Origin: Coffea arabica
Lineage: Eukaryota; Streptophyta; Magnoliopsida; Gentianales; Rubiaceae
Direction of reading: 5' to 3'
Length of the DNA: 64,000 nt
Assembly (NCBI RefSeq): GCF_036785885.1
Contig: NC_092323.1
Location: 4,814,501-4,878,500 of the forward strand
Of the stretch, positions 1-13,156 are shown piece by piece; position 1 is the first letter of the stretch; each line of letters opens with the position of its first letter. Both the position numbers and the translations under genes were made by a program. Under the pieces are notes generated by a model. That model was given only the letters and a program-made list of their open reading frames with translations. It ran no database searches and was not told the DNA's origin.

Positions 1-815
1 ACAATATCACAGTCAATGAGCATGTAAATGGCTACATAGCCTAAATGCTCTGTGCAGCAGTTCATGGTAAAAAATGGACAAATTTGAATTTAGATGATTA
101 GGACTAGATGTTGAACACTATTTTCAAAAAGTGATAAAATTTGTCATGTTTTTGCAATTTGTTCTTTTATTGTCAACATTTGTTGCTTTAACGTCTAACA
201 GTATCTATTGTGCTAGCTCTTGAGCTGCCCAAGTATATAGTGTCATAACTAGAAGAGAGATGCCCGATACAGGTGCCACGAAAATGCTACTGCAGAAAAA
301 AACAAACCCTATACCACCTGTACAATCAAGAACATATAATAGTTTTGGGACGATGCAAATTTTTGGCTGTGGGAGGCCAATTCGCTCCAAATAGATGGCA
401 AGATCTAATTTACGACCACCAAATATTTAGGAGTCCATCTACACATTTGGGTCCTCGATAGGCGCAAGTATCATAAAGGTTACGTATCAAAAAGTACAAA
501 AGTGAGACGGGCCTAAGCAAGCCTTTGACACAAACAATTAAGTAAATCATGAAATCAGAGTTAAGAAACACCAGTTCACTGTTTGTATATAGTGGCCATG
601 ATCACTACAGTTATCGACATTTCAATTGTCAATCAATAGAGGCCCCCACATCCCTAATAATAACAAAAGGGCAAAACCAAAATACTCTCATCTAAATTGG
701 CTGTCGTCATTGACTAACCTCCTAAAATAATGCACACTACTACTACTACTACACAAAAGAGACCTCTAGGCAGCAAAAGTAGAGAACTCCTAGGGAACAT
801 TTAGGGCATGCACTG
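1..815. other. No gene seen; sequence downstream of the CRWN1-like gene
   Basis: Short open frames on both strands show no recognisable protein. A small ACT trinucleotide run lies near 737-753. The last part before 816 is probably the 3' UTR of the CRWN1-like gene, which is read leftward. Nothing else can be supported. Confidence 0.6.
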
Positions 816-1436
816 TCATGTTGTAAGGAAATTCCACACTTTCTTCGCAACGGATACTTCACCAGGGTGATCAAACTCGTCCACCTCATCATCCTCTTCG
901 TATTCGAGAGGTTGACCTTTGTTCTCCACATATCTGTCCTCTCTCGCCCTTTCTGGGGTCCCATTTACCTCATCCCTCGTATCAAACTCAACTTCAACAG
1001 TGTCACTGACACCATCTTGAGCAACTGTTGCATCTTTTAACTGTCACAAGAGGGTAGAAATGGATCAGTGTTAGCAATAAACGTAACTACAAACTGCATG
1101 TGATCCTCCACATGATCAAATCGATTTTCATCAGGGTTCCTCAATACCCCTCTTACCATTGCTACAAGAAACATATTGAAAGAAAAATGATGGAGAGCCT
1201 GGACAAGTGCCTACAGAAGAAGGTGTGCATAGAAAAGTATAAACAAAATCCTTATCATTCAGTTCCCTACTCCAGAAGGGATTAGGGCTGCCAATTTCCA
1301 TTTTCTCTAAAGCCTATCGGCACTCCAAACATTTCCGGCATCAACACCAAACAGAATTTCCAGTTCATGGCAAACCATCTCAAGGCTTCAAATACATAAT
1401 CTAATGCTCAGCAAGAGTAATGGGTCACGCGCACAC

Positions 1437-1471
<35 letters not shown>

Positions 1472-4400
1472 GGGGGTACCATAACAGGACTGTCTGCTGA
1501 AAACTCATGGGCAGTAGGGATGCTTTTTATCTCACCACCATCTCCTTTAGCACCCTCAGAAGCAGAGCCTGCAGCATCAGAATCTCGAATTTCTTCCACC
1601 GAAATCCCAGCAACTTCAACATTATTGGAACGTGTGGCTTTAGAACCAGTTATTTGTTCTACATGACTACTATGGCCACCAATTTCTCTATCTTTCTCCT
1701 TGCTGGGATCAGACAAGACTCCATTAGCAGCTGCTGCAGCTGCACTGGACCACAACAAATGCCTTTTCAGTATTTAAGATTGATGGTTGAAGGATGAAAC
1801 AAAAGGCAGGGGATGGGGTGTAACACAATGCATGTGAAATAAGAAAGATGGCAAAGAGATGTTATTTGTCATTAAATTAAACTCGTGAATGAAAACTGGT
1901 GGTCCAAAAAACAGGATCTGGAATTCCTGTAGCATCTGGAGTCTAATTTAGTTTTCAAAAGGTCACAAACCAGACACAAATAAATACTATACGTTCAAAT
2001 AAAGCAACATACCTTCTAGGTCGCCGGAGATTGTATCGTTTTTCACCAAGAGTTTGAACAGGTGGTGCTACTCTTCGTCTCCTTTTCCGGTGCCCTTCAC
2101 CGGTGACGCTACCAGAATATCCACTATATTCACCATCATGCTCGCTGGGGGTTGCTTGTGATGTTTGTGTGAGGTTTCTCTTTCTTCCGTTTACCGCTGC
2201 TCCTGATTCTCCACGACTTTCTTCGTTAACAAAAATATTGCCATTAACACGCTGACCATCGCTCTCAACAAAAGCATCCTCATCAATAACCCTGCGGCGG
2301 TCTGCAACAGACACCTTCCCAGACCCTTCTCTATTAATTTTAGGCCTCCCTCTCTTACCATGTCTCCTCTTCTGTACCTTTGGATTAGAATGCTGGGACC
2401 TACGGTCATTAACTGATGGATCTGGACCAGCTTCGAACTCCCTGGTGCTGTTGTCAGACTGAATTCTTTGGATATCAAGAGAATCTTCTGCAACTCCAAA
2501 AGAAATTTTCGGTTCATTTTCACTGCTCGGCAATGTTTTTCGTGATTCTACATTAACAAGACTCCCAGGCAAGGAAGCTCCGTCAGTCAGACCTCGAGCA
2601 GCAGTAAATTCAATCTTTTTGCCGGGCGAGAATCTGAATATGCTTGAAGTACACTTTCGAAGCCATGATATAGTCCCACCAGAAGCTGGGGAACCTAATT
2701 CAACTGCGCTGGGGGATATCTCTATATTTTCTGTCTCAGAATTGCCATGAGCAGCCCCCCTCAAATAATTCTCAGCTATTTTTGGCAGCACAGGTGCCTC
2801 TAGATTGTTGATCCCATCCAAAGATTGAAGATCAGATGTCACAAACTCACGAACTAATTCTGCACAACTTTCGCAACTCTTCTGCTTGTCAACAAAAGCA
2901 ACAAATCTTTCTCTTTCTTTGACAAGTTGTTCTCTCTGATCTTTCAACTTCTTACTAAGAACAACAAGCTCATCAATATCCTTGCGCATTTCACCATGCT
3001 GCACCTCAAGCTGCTTCTTGTTTGCAAAAATTTCCTGCTTTTCATTCTCTAAGGCATGTCTTTTGACCTTCAACTCTTCCATTTCTTGATGGATTGCATT
3101 CTTGAGATTATTGATGTTGTTAAGTTCCCTTTCTCTGTCTTGTTCAAAAAAATTCTTCATCTCATGCAGTTGATTCTCCATCTCTTCCTGCTTCTTCTGC
3201 ATATCAGACTCAAGTTCCCTTTTCCGGATTTCAAAATCATCCAGCATTTTGCTTCTCTGACTTTCAGTTTTTTCAGCTAGTATAGTCCTTTCATGCTCCA
3301 TTGTGGCAGCAAATGAATGCCTAGCCACTTCAAGAGATTCCAACTCTCTTCTAACATAATTCTCAGTTTCCAATTTCTCATTTTTCAACCTTTCCTCTTC
3401 AGCCCATCTCATTTTTTCAAAGTAGTTTTTCTGTTCGGCAAAATCAGCAAGTTCTTTCTTAACCTCAGTTTGTTTCACATCCAGCTCTTCCCAGTCTTTC
3501 TCAAATCTTAATCTTTCCTGCTTCAAATCCTCAGCCTCCTTTAGCAGCAATTCACTTTGGAGCCTACATTTGTCTATCTCTTGTTTGAGTTCTAACTGTA
3601 GCCGAGCATGTTCAGATCTTTCATCTACAGTTACTTTCAGCTGCTCCATTTCTTCACGAATCTTCAATTGCTGGTTTTCTATATCAGATCTTGTTTTCTC
3701 AAGCTCAATCTTGAGAACAAGCAAACTCTCTTTTTCAGCAAGAGTTTGCTTCCTCTCAGTCTCCATGTCCTTTTCCTCAACTTTCAAGGACTTCTCCCTT
3801 TCTTTCAAAGCTTTTAACTTCAATTCAAGTTCATTCTCTCTCTCTCTCACTTTCTCTGATTTCTTCTCCAAAGCCTGTTCTCTTTTCCTGATTTTCTCTT
3901 CCATGTGTTTAAGTTCAGCTTCCTTCTTGAGCACTTCAGCTGCCTTATTTTCCATGTCCAGATACAAAGATTTCCTTCTCTGTTCCATCTCCAATTCAAA
4001 CTCCTTTTCCTTTGTATCCAAGGTTGTCTTGTGTTCATCTAACAGTTTCTGAATTTCCACCTGAAGACACACCCATGGTAAAAGAAAAAGTCAAAAGCAT
4101 GACTATGGCATACATAAGAAAATACTTTCCAGCAGGCAGTACCAAAAGAAGCAAGAGGAAGCAAAATAAGGTCTACAAACATTATAATTGCATTAGAACC
4201 CTAATCATACTAGATCAGTTTCTACAATGGTCCAGGAAAAGATTTAATAAAGAAAACAACAGAGTTCAAAATTTACATGTTCCAAAACTGAACCAACTCC
4301 AAGGATCAATTTTGAAAGAGTATTGAACAAACAAACATGACTAAAAGCATGAAAAGCTTTGGTGCTAAAAATCACTATCTATTTACAAACTACTTAAACT

Positions 4401-6613
4401 ACACAAAGCCACAGCAGTAAAACAAAGATAAGAGTATGTCCTACCATCAAATGTCTCAATGTTAAACTGGCAAAGGCAATCAGGTAAACAAATAAACAAA
4501 GTACAAGTACTCACTTTCTCTCTCATATTTAGCTTTTCCTCTAGTTCAATCAATTGCTTCTCCTTCAATTCCAAGCTATTTCTCGTTGTATCAGCTTCCT
4601 GCAACAAAGTAAACACAGATAAAACAAAAAAGGACCAATTAAGGATTTAAGAGTAGGCAAGACGAGAAAGAAACTTACCTTCTCCATCGAAGACAGACTT
4701 GCTTGGCGGCAGCTCATGTCTTCCTCTTTTTCCTTCAGACTTAAATTGGCTACATCAACCTTCTTCTGCACATCTTCAAGTTCTTTCTGTTTCTGCTTCC
4801 ACAGATTATCATACTCATTTGCCCTCTTCTCTCTCTGATGAAGCAACCTTCGAAGTTCAGCAAGTCTTTCTTCTCCCTCCTGTAACTTTTGTTCCCACTC
4901 TCGCAAGTCTTCCCTTTGTTTGGACAAAGATGACTCATGCATGTCACGCCTGGAAAAAGAGGAGAAATTATCAGTGAGAAACAACATATTATTGTCAACG
5001 TAAGGAATTCACCAGTCAATTAAGAGAACCCGAACAGATTCACGAGACACAAAGATAAAGGAAATGAAGCATTTGTAAACAGTGAAACATACTCTGCAGC
5101 AAATGATGACCGCTCCCGTCGAAGTGCAATTTCTTGAGCCACCAATTCCTGAGACTTCCTTTCAATTTCTGAACTCTTTCTGTTCACCTCAGCAAACTTG
5201 GCATCTGTTGCATGCAATTTCGCTTCTACCTCCAAAGATTTCTGTTCAATGCTAGCAACCAAAGATTCTGCTTCAGCCAATTTTGAATCAGCTGTGAATT
5301 TAATTTCAGCATATTCCGAACGCATCTCGCGTAGGGCTTTCTCTAACTGCAGTAATTAACAACCAACAATAACCTTGACTAAGAATAACCATGTACTTAA
5401 ATGAAAGCATAAACTTAATATCGCTTCCTAATCTTTTGTAGTTAAGCATGAAAATAGGTGGTCAAAAATGTATAAAACTTCCCCAAAGTGTCGCCAAACT
5501 ACTGAAAAAAGTGTCAAAGAAAATAATCTTCTGAAGGCAAAAAAAATCAGCATGGACTAGTAGAAAATTCTTCAAAAAGGAAAGAAGAAGATATCAATTA
5601 CAAATGAAATAGCAAAGAAGAAATCATACATCAAGCACACACTGCTTTTCAATACCCAATGCATTCCTCAAATTCTCTTCACGCTTCTCCACTTCAGTGA
5701 TGGCAATGAAATGTGCAGATTTCTCTCTTTTATATGCATCATCCAAATCTGCTAAAGCTCGCTTTAGTTCTTCATACTTGCAAGTCCACTCCTTTTTTTC
5801 AATCAATAGGAGGCCCATATTGTACTGGTATTCCAAAAGCTGTGAACAAATCCACCAGTCAGGCCGAAAAAAAAAAAGGGTATATAACACAATCAAGGTT
5901 CCTTTTTAATCTCCCAGGACAGCCTAAAAGAAACTTAATGTGCATAACCAGATGGCAGTAAACAAATATACAGACGGAATCAAATGCAGAATCAGGAGCA
6001 TACGAATTGCAGGTTTAAAACCATAACTGGCATAAAATCACAGCATCTAGTCACTGGAGATAACTCCTACAAGGTAATACAACGTAGAGTGCAGGTGCAT
6101 CAAAACGAAGCTCTGCACCATTAAGGAACTCAAATACTACTAGAACATTGGTCCTACAACAGTCACATAGTTAATCATTTTTATCTAACACATTAAGATA
6201 AAGCCAATTGCACTAAAAAAAAAAAAAACCAAGAAGGTCACAAGATCATTAAACTATCGGTAAATCGCACAAAAACTCAAAGCAAATCACTCTAACCCAA
6301 CAAGAAAAAAAGAACAAAAAAAAGAAGTAAATTTGCATTTGCTGGTGAAGTAAATGTTCTTACTCACCTCATTTTCAAGCTTGCTAAGCTTGTCGCAAAC
6401 CGCTTCCTTATCCAACTCCGCATACTTTTCAGCAGCCAAACTGTCGGGAGTAGATTCAATAAAAAGCAACCCTTTGTCCTTCCCAACAGTAGTCTCCCCA
6501 TTTCTAGGGCTGGAATTGCCCGGTGCAGAACCAGACGCAATTGCCGACCCATTCTGTTCCCTCCTCGGATTGAGCGACCACCCTGACCATGGCTTCCTCT
6601 GCGGCGTAAACAT
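816..6613 (-). CDS. CRWN1/NMCP1-type nuclear lamina-like coiled-coil protein, 8 coding exons
   Basis: Plant functional analogue of lamins; the family lies at the inner nuclear periphery and shapes nuclear size and chromatin. Coding exons on the minus strand: 6613-6368, 5839-5630, 5346-5093, 4949-4679, 4598-4515, 4060-2013, 1744-1480 and 1040-816. All junctions are GT-AG and phases add up to 1200 aa, close to the family's 1100-1200. Seen: the [14 protein letters not shown] start typical of the clade; a charged coiled coil from about residue 70 to 750, including [20 protein letters not shown] and [19 protein letters not shown]; a conserved SDLQSL near 765; basic nuclear-localisation stretches near 918 ([11 protein letters not shown]) and 1013 (RKRRRR); RYNLRRPR near 1035; and a C terminus ending in [11 protein letters not shown], like the conserved end of CRWN1-3. 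The CRWN1 clade fits better than CRWN4. The first exon could start only at this ATG. UTR ends are not determined. Confidence 0.95.
1435..1471. repeat. GT/GA compound microsatellite next to a splice donor
   Basis: A run of GT repeats passes into GA repeats. In the direction of the CRWN1-like gene it is a CT then CA tract starting a few bases after the donor of the exon ending at 1480, preceded by a short C run. Confidence 0.9.
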
Positions 6614-8419
6614 CGCTTAAATTTCCGAAATTGATCCTCTGGAATTCCTCAAACTCCAGATCGCGGAATTCAGGAACAACTTCATAAGAAGAACAAAGTC
6701 TGAGTTTTTACAGTAAATTCGACAGTCTGTTAGTATCAGCAAGGATGAAAGGGAAAGGAAAAACCCTTAAATTGTGAAGTAAACAACACAAAAAACCCTA
6801 GCCGGACGTGAACAGAGTTCCCAAACTCCGGCCAATATGAAAGGGGTGAAACCCGATAACGTCTCAAAACCAACTTCCACTCTTACTTTCTCTCTCTATC
6901 CCTCCGCCTTTTTTTCCAGAGCCACCTTTGTGGTGTGCGCGGATGCCTCACGTTCTTTCCCTTTTTTATTTTTGCTTTGTTTTTTAAGTCCTCTTGATGG
7001 CCCGACAGCAACTCCGATATGTGAATTTACCTCCGCTCTCCTCATTTTATGCGGTCTTTTATCCGTTAATCAGGGATATTTTTGGGAATTCGCTCGGCCG
7101 CCTTTCGGTTACAACGTGGGTTCCGACAGTTTCCTCGTATAGTGACGAAAGGGTCCCCGGATTGTTCAAGTCACTACTGAAACGGGGGATGGTAAATTTG
7201 GGGAACTGCGGGGATGAGATGGTCATTGAAGGAAAAGGAATATACTGAATTGAAATGCCAAGGTGTTGATGTGCTGGTTGGATCAGGTCAGGAGCTTTGG
7301 GAATGAGGCGCCTGGCTTACGCTGCAGAAAAGCAAAAGCGGGGATAAGTACCTCATTCTTTCTTTCTTCTTACAAGTAATCGGTAATCTAATCTCCTGTG
7401 TCCCATGTGGCTTCAATGGGGGTTCGTGATGGGGCCGGGCTGGGCTGGGCTGGGAACTTCCTGTTTTTCTCTATGCTCATTTCTTTCTCTTCTTTATTTA
7501 TTTATTTTTTTGTCTGTAAGCCCCTTTGCTCATTTCTTGTTTCTGTCTTTTTTTTTTTAAGGTTGTTACTGTCTTTTTCATTAATAAGACTTTAAATGAG
7601 TCATATCTTTTATGGCTTGGGGATCAAGGAATAATTAAATAATGAATTCTAGTCGAAATCAGCAAAATAAATTATTGTGAAGCAAGTACCAATTATGTCT
7701 GTTCTATGATAACTCAGTTGTAATGAATTGTGATTAGATTGGACCATCGGAAGTGTTAATTTATTAACTCTACATTTGAAGAAGTTTGAGCATAGAAGAG
7801 TTCCCTCTTTTTTTTTTAGTTGGAACAGATTATGAGCTGTCACCCATAAAGGGTGACTAACATTAACTCCAACTTAAATAGATCGAGGCCTCCTTTTAAT
7901 CAAATTAAGTTTATTTTTATCAAAAAAAAAATTAACACATGAGATGAGATTCCTCTTAATGATCTCCAATACAATATCATTTTATTAAACTCTTAATTAG
8001 ATATATAACCAAGTGCAATATGCACCACATCATAAAAACGAGGCTAAGAAGTCTTGATGACCCTTGAACTTTTAGTGCGTAAAGTTTTAGCTCTTGAACA
8101 ATAATTATGAAATTTTTGACCTATGATCTATCAAATGTGCAAACCATTGATCCCTCAAATTTCAACTGTTATCTTTGACGAAAACACTATCAAGTGCGAT
8201 GGACGAGGAAAATCAAGAACAATATAATATATCTCTCTCTCTATCTCTCTTTTCCAACTCTCTTTCTGAGTTGAATCTCGAAATGAAACCTAACAAATAG
8301 AGGAGTTGGAGGAAATTTTTGCAAAAACCAGAAAGCTGCTGTTTAAATTAGCCCACATGGGCTTCCATGTCCAGCCCACCCAAGCCTTAACCAAAACCGC
8401 AATCCAAAGAGGAGCAGTG
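6614..8419. other. Intergenic: CRWN1-like upstream region, no further gene
   Basis: This holds the 5' leader and promoter of the CRWN1-like gene, then AT-rich DNA with homopolymer runs and a CT microsatellite near 8230. Open frames here have no recognisable product. I see no other gene. Confidence 0.6.
6790..6802 (-). promoter_or_regulatory. Telo-box-like motif upstream of the CRWN1-like gene
   Basis: The plus strand reads AAAAACCCTAG, about 180 bp upstream of the CRWN1-like start codon. Telo-boxes (AAACCCTA) are common in promoters and leaders of plant growth-related genes. This is a motif match only. Confidence 0.4.
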
Positions 8420-8431
8420 AACATTATCAAC

Positions 8432-8626
8432 CAACACAAGTTGGTTCAGTTGGCAAGAATAAGTTACTTCTTTATAAAATATCATGTGTTCGAATTCCGC
8501 TGCTGATGTGAGAACTGTGTTGATGGACGATCTATAAGTACCTCTATAAGTGACTTATGGTCCTAGAGGCCGAGTCAGTGACCGGAGTTGAATCTACCCT
8601 TTTTTTTAACAAAAAAAAAAAAAGCA
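8432..8626 (+). mobile_element. tRNA-derived SINE with target-site duplication
   Basis: The head contains a polymerase III A box (TTGGTTCAGTTGGCAAG, from 8441) and B box (GTTCGAATTC, 8488-8497) about 45 bp apart. The 3' end is A-rich (8609-8623). It is flanked by a 12-bp duplication, AACATTATCAAC at 8420-8431 and AACATCATCAAC at 8627-8638, with one mismatch. About 195 bp, normal for plant SINEs. SINEs are non-coding and mobilised by LINE proteins. Confidence 0.85.
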
Positions 8627-8638
8627 AACATCATCAAC

Positions 8639-9988
8639 TTCGTTATGGCATCCTAGATAGAGGAAACCCTTGAAATATCTCCAACAAAGCAATATGTACC
8701 AAAACCATCCTGTAATGTTTTAATGATACCACAGATAATTCATTCCCTTAAATCAAGAACTAAAGAATTCTTCCAGAAACATCTAAATTAAAAGATCTTA
8801 TCCTTGAAAAGAAAAAAAAATCTAGATAAAATTGCAGAAGGTGTAGCCTTTAAGCACAACAACGAGTTAAGGGTTTTACAAAAAGAGAAAGACAAAAAAA
8901 AAAGATAAAAGATAACAAAAAATTTAGAAAACAGAGGAAGAAAAAAATATGAAAAGAAGAGTGAGTGAGAGAGCGTCAAGACAAAATGTCTCTCATTGGC
9001 CCTTGATTTTATGTTGTCATGTCGCATTTGATGGTGTTTCCGTCAAACATGACTGTTCAAATCAACAGAAGGATCAACGATTTTCACTTTTGATATATTG
9101 AGAATCAAAAGTTTCATAATAATTATTGGAGGGTTAAAACTTTATGCAACTAAAAGTTTAAGGGTTAGCGAGACTTTTTGCCCTAAAAACTAACAATTGA
9201 GCACCCTAAGGGATTGTCCATTGAATATACAAACCACTAATTAATTGCCCCTAATAATGTTACTTCTCTAACCAACTCCGAGTTGCTCACTAGGTGAAAT
9301 ATAAAGTACAAGTGAAATACAAAGGATATGCATCACCCGTTCGGTCTAAATAGGATTCTCTCCCTTCAGCCCTTTTTGATCCAATTAGGCCCTTTTTAGT
9401 ATAGGATAAATTAGGAGTAGGAGTTGCTGATTGACCCCAAATACATAATATATACATATATATATGTATATATATATATCACTTTTCTAAAAGGGTAACA
9501 CTCCAAATGGGCTGATTTCATAGGTAAAGGATTACATGCACAATCCACTGTGGCGTGGGGTTGGGATGTCATTGGGCTGACTTCACGAAAGCCCGATATG
9601 CATGTCCATGTGCAATGGCCCAGACGACCGACAACGCATAGGATTAAACTCAGCCGACGTTGAGCAGGGTTAAGAGCTTACGACAAGAGACGTAAGGTAG
9701 AGTGGACTTTTTTTGGAGTCCAGCGTGGCACATGAAAGTCTAAAACTGATGCTTCCTCGTTGCTACTATGAAGAACAAAAGACTCTTGGAAATCCAGAGA
9801 GAGACGTGGTGACCACATCCTGTATATTCTTTTCTTCAATAGAAGATCAGTTCTCGTGAAAAATTTGTTGTCCTACTAATTCTCAGAGCTTTTTTGCTTT
9901 TTTTTTTTTGTGAAAACCCTAGTCTCTGTAAAAATCTGCAATAGGCAACAGAAAATTCATATTCAACTCTTTAGTTTAATACGGGAAA
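8639..9988. other. Intergenic: upstream region of the cytochrome b561 gene
   Basis: No gene seen. An AT microsatellite lies near 9444-9480. A telo-box-like AAAACCCTAG at 9913-9922, about 70 bp before the b561 start codon, probably lies in the leader or core promoter. Confidence 0.6.
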
Positions 9989-12124
9989 ATGGCGGTACCG
10001 GTTGTGAGATTTCCGATATACGGAGTGGTGAGGATACTGGGGATAGCAGTGACAGTAACAGTGCTAACGTGGACGGTTCATTACAGAGGAGGATTGGCCC
10101 TCGTCTCCACCAATAAAGACCTCATCTTTAATGTAATTACTATTCCACTTCTATCTATTGTTTTTTCCTTTTCCTTTTCCTTTTATGGGGAATTCCCGAA
10201 AATTTCAATTATTTCTTTCTTCCAATTATCGACTTATTTGCCACCTGCATTCTATGAATCAAGCACCGGTGGATCCTTTTATTGTTTCTTTTGGGCTTTG
10301 AGGGGTTTTAGCATTGAGTTTTGTCCTCTATGGATTGTTCCGGATTGTTTATTGAATTTTGGTTTTTCATGTTTTGTTCAGGTTCATCCAGTTTTGATGG
10401 TGATTGGCCTGGTACTTCTAAATGGTGAAGGTGAGAATCTTCGTTTGAGTACTGAACTAAGGAGTAATCGACCTCTCCCATATTAATCCTATCCTGATTT
10501 GTTCATTATTGATTCATTTCATTCATCATGTATTCAGGAGCACGCATCTGTATTGCTTTCTGATATCTTCGTAAGTAATTGGTTTCTTGAGGTTTAGTTT
10601 TCATCATTTGTGGAGGCCTATTAGCTGTCAGATCAACACCTTAAATCGAAAGGCTAATGTTTAATTTTATTGAATCTTCAATCTAAGAAAAATTTGGTAA
10701 CTGGTAATCACATTAATCCTGAACACGTCTAATTTGTTGCAATGTTGGAGGCTGCCTAATGCCTAGACTTACGGCTGGTTGATTTGCATTTCTATTTCTT
10801 AAGTTTGTTGAGTCATTCACCGATATTACAGTCTCCCAGCTAAAAGATGAAGTCCAGATAGCATTTGTAGTCGAGGCCTGATAAGGAATGTGCTGTATCT
10901 GTGGTGATATCCGGGCTACAAGTTGGCACCTGGATGACTTGCATTGTCATTTCCCAATGGGTCATTTTTGGGAGTTAAGTTATGAACCCCAAATAGGTGT
11001 CGTAGAACAGGCTTGGTACGCAATGTACATCATCAAAAGCCTAATTTGGACACCCATACCATGTCTTTTGCTAATCTCTGTCAATCTGCATCAAATTCTG
11101 TTTTTCTAGTTTTAATGTTTGTGTTTTTCATATGGATAACTAACTTCCTGAACCATTAAGGCAATCTTTTCCGTGATAAGTAATAGTTTTTCTCAGAAGT
11201 TTCAGAAATTTACACGCAGCTATATCATCAAGTTATTAAAGAAACTGCTAAGAACTTTATAAGAACTATTCCCAGTTTGTCAGATATCTATATTTATGTC
11301 AGTTGTCATGAATATTCTCGAGGCTTGTCTGTTAATCTGGTGATGGATATCGCTTTTTCAAATGTGTTGGCTTGTAATACTTCTTAATGTAGTCTACGTA
11401 GCTGATGTTGTCAGAAATGTGGTTTTTAATTACTTTGTCAATTCTTGCAGCTATGCTGGCATACAAGACAGTCCCCGGAACAAAAAGCTTCAAAAAATTA
11501 GTTCACCTCCTCCTGCAATTCTTGGCCCTCTCTTTTAGTGTAATTGGCTTATGGGCTGCATGGAAGTTTCACAATGACAAAGGAATCGACAACTTCTACA
11601 GTCTTCACTCGTGGCTGGGTTTAGCTTGCCTTTTCTTGTTTGCCATTCAGGTGCTTCTAGGAGCTTTTTGTTTTGCCTTCCCATTCACCCACCCTCTCAC
11701 CCCCCAACCCAAGTCCACATCTGTTTCCTCCTTTATGTTCTCCTAAAATTTGCACCATGATTGTTGATGGATTAGTATTTCATGACCGCATATTAAATTA
11801 TTACGTTCTGTAGTGCAGTGGGCTGCTGGATTTGTAACGTTTTGGTATCCAGGTGGTTCAAGGAACAGCAGAGCTAGTCTGCTGCCATGGCACGTGTTCT
11901 TTGGCGTCTATATATATGCGCTTGCTATTGCCACTTGCACTACTGGTATTCTAGAGAAGGCTACATTTCTTCAAACCAACCAGATCATGTCACGCTACTC
12001 CAAAGAGGCATTGTTGGTAAACTCTTTAGGGATCTTGATTGTTGCTTTGGGTGGTTTTGTAATTCTTGCTGTCATCTCACCTGCTAACGGTAAAAGTGAT
12101 GTTACAAAAAGCACAGTGGAGTAA
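9989..12124 (+). CDS. Cytochrome b561, ascorbate-dependent transmembrane ferrireductase, 4 exons
   Basis: Moves electrons from ascorbate across a membrane, usually the plant tonoplast, to monodehydroascorbate or ferric chelates through two haems b. Exons: 9989-10132, 10382-10430, 11451-11650 and 11819-12124. Junctions are GT-AG and in phase, giving 232 aa, normal for the family. Seen: about six hydrophobic segments; the N terminus MAVPVVRFPI followed by LTWTVHYRGGLAL; and four histidines in conserved settings expected to be the haem ligands, HPVLMVIGL, HLLLQF, LHSWLGL and LPWHVF. LAYKTVPGTK matches the ascorbate-side loop and WYPGGSRNSR is also characteristic. It most resembles Arabidopsis CYB561A/ACYB-2. 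The 49-nt second exon is easy for gene finders to miss. It converges with the eIF2B delta gene. Confidence 0.95.
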
Positions 12125-13156
12125 GCATTGACTGGAATGCTTTTGAAACCTTTTGAGGTTTAACCTGCTTCATGCCTTTGGGGTGAATTTGTAAAGAATA
12201 GAAAGTTTTCAGGGTTGATATTGCAATAAACATTTCATCGGCTGCCAAGCCGATGGTATTAAATACAGGATTGAGTTCTGCCAAGCCATGTACTCACTGC
12301 ACTGAGATTCCAGCAAGCTTCACGCCTCCGCATTCCGCACCCTTTCTTTGCCCGTATCAGGCAGGTGTACCTTCATGCATGACCTTCGACACAAGTGCAC
12401 CTGGTTTCCTTGCCTCTACTTCTACGGTTTCCAGCGTCCATTTTTTGCCTTAAAGAGGTACCAAACTTGTCATGGGATTTGACTTTTTTGACAGGGCAAT
12501 TGCATGGTTCAAAATTGATATATTATTGAAAAATAGCTGCAGCATCCTCTTTATTTTTTTGATGATATTACTAATTTTTTGATAGTTCCAAATTCAAGAT
12601 AGATCGAAAAATGTAGTGTATTTTTTTCATCGGAACAATATATTAAATCGTCCACTCCTTTTTGTGCTTGATGAAACTTTGTAAGTATGCTCCGGCGATT
12701 TTTTTATTTTTTCAAAAAAAACTCTCGTACATTTTAAAACACCAAAAATAGGCAGGATGTTGCAGTCTTTCCGTGGTTAAACTCAGCGACGTATCTCAAA
12801 TCTACAAAAAAGTGAGGTGCCCCGGAAATAGTCTAGCGGCGGATAGAATGTTAAACTAACGACTTTATGGAGAGCAAAAATTGCAAATTTCCTTAAGAGG
12901 GCTAGAAAGCTCATAACAACGTACATATTTTCCTAAAACTGCTCGGAGAGGCGGACGAAACGCACTCTTCACAGAGTCAGGTGAAAATAGAATCAAACCA
13001 AAAACATAACGTACATGGAAAAGACAACTCATTATTCCAAAAAAGAAATCAAGGAGAAACTAATTTGAAGTTGCTGAAGATTGTCAATATCTCTCTGTCA
13101 TCCTCAAGAACCACCACTGAAGCTTCAAATAAATGTATAGTAGGTGTTATATTCCG
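12125..13156. other. Convergent intergenic space between b561 and eIF2B delta genes
   Basis: The 3' UTRs of the two converging genes probably occupy both ends. The middle is AT-rich with homopolymer runs. Short open frames have no recognisable product. Confidence 0.6.

Noticed and set aside
1408-1797. Plus-strand open frames opposite the CRWN1 exon
   Set aside because: They are antisense shadows of the exon at 1480-1744 and of the microsatellite.
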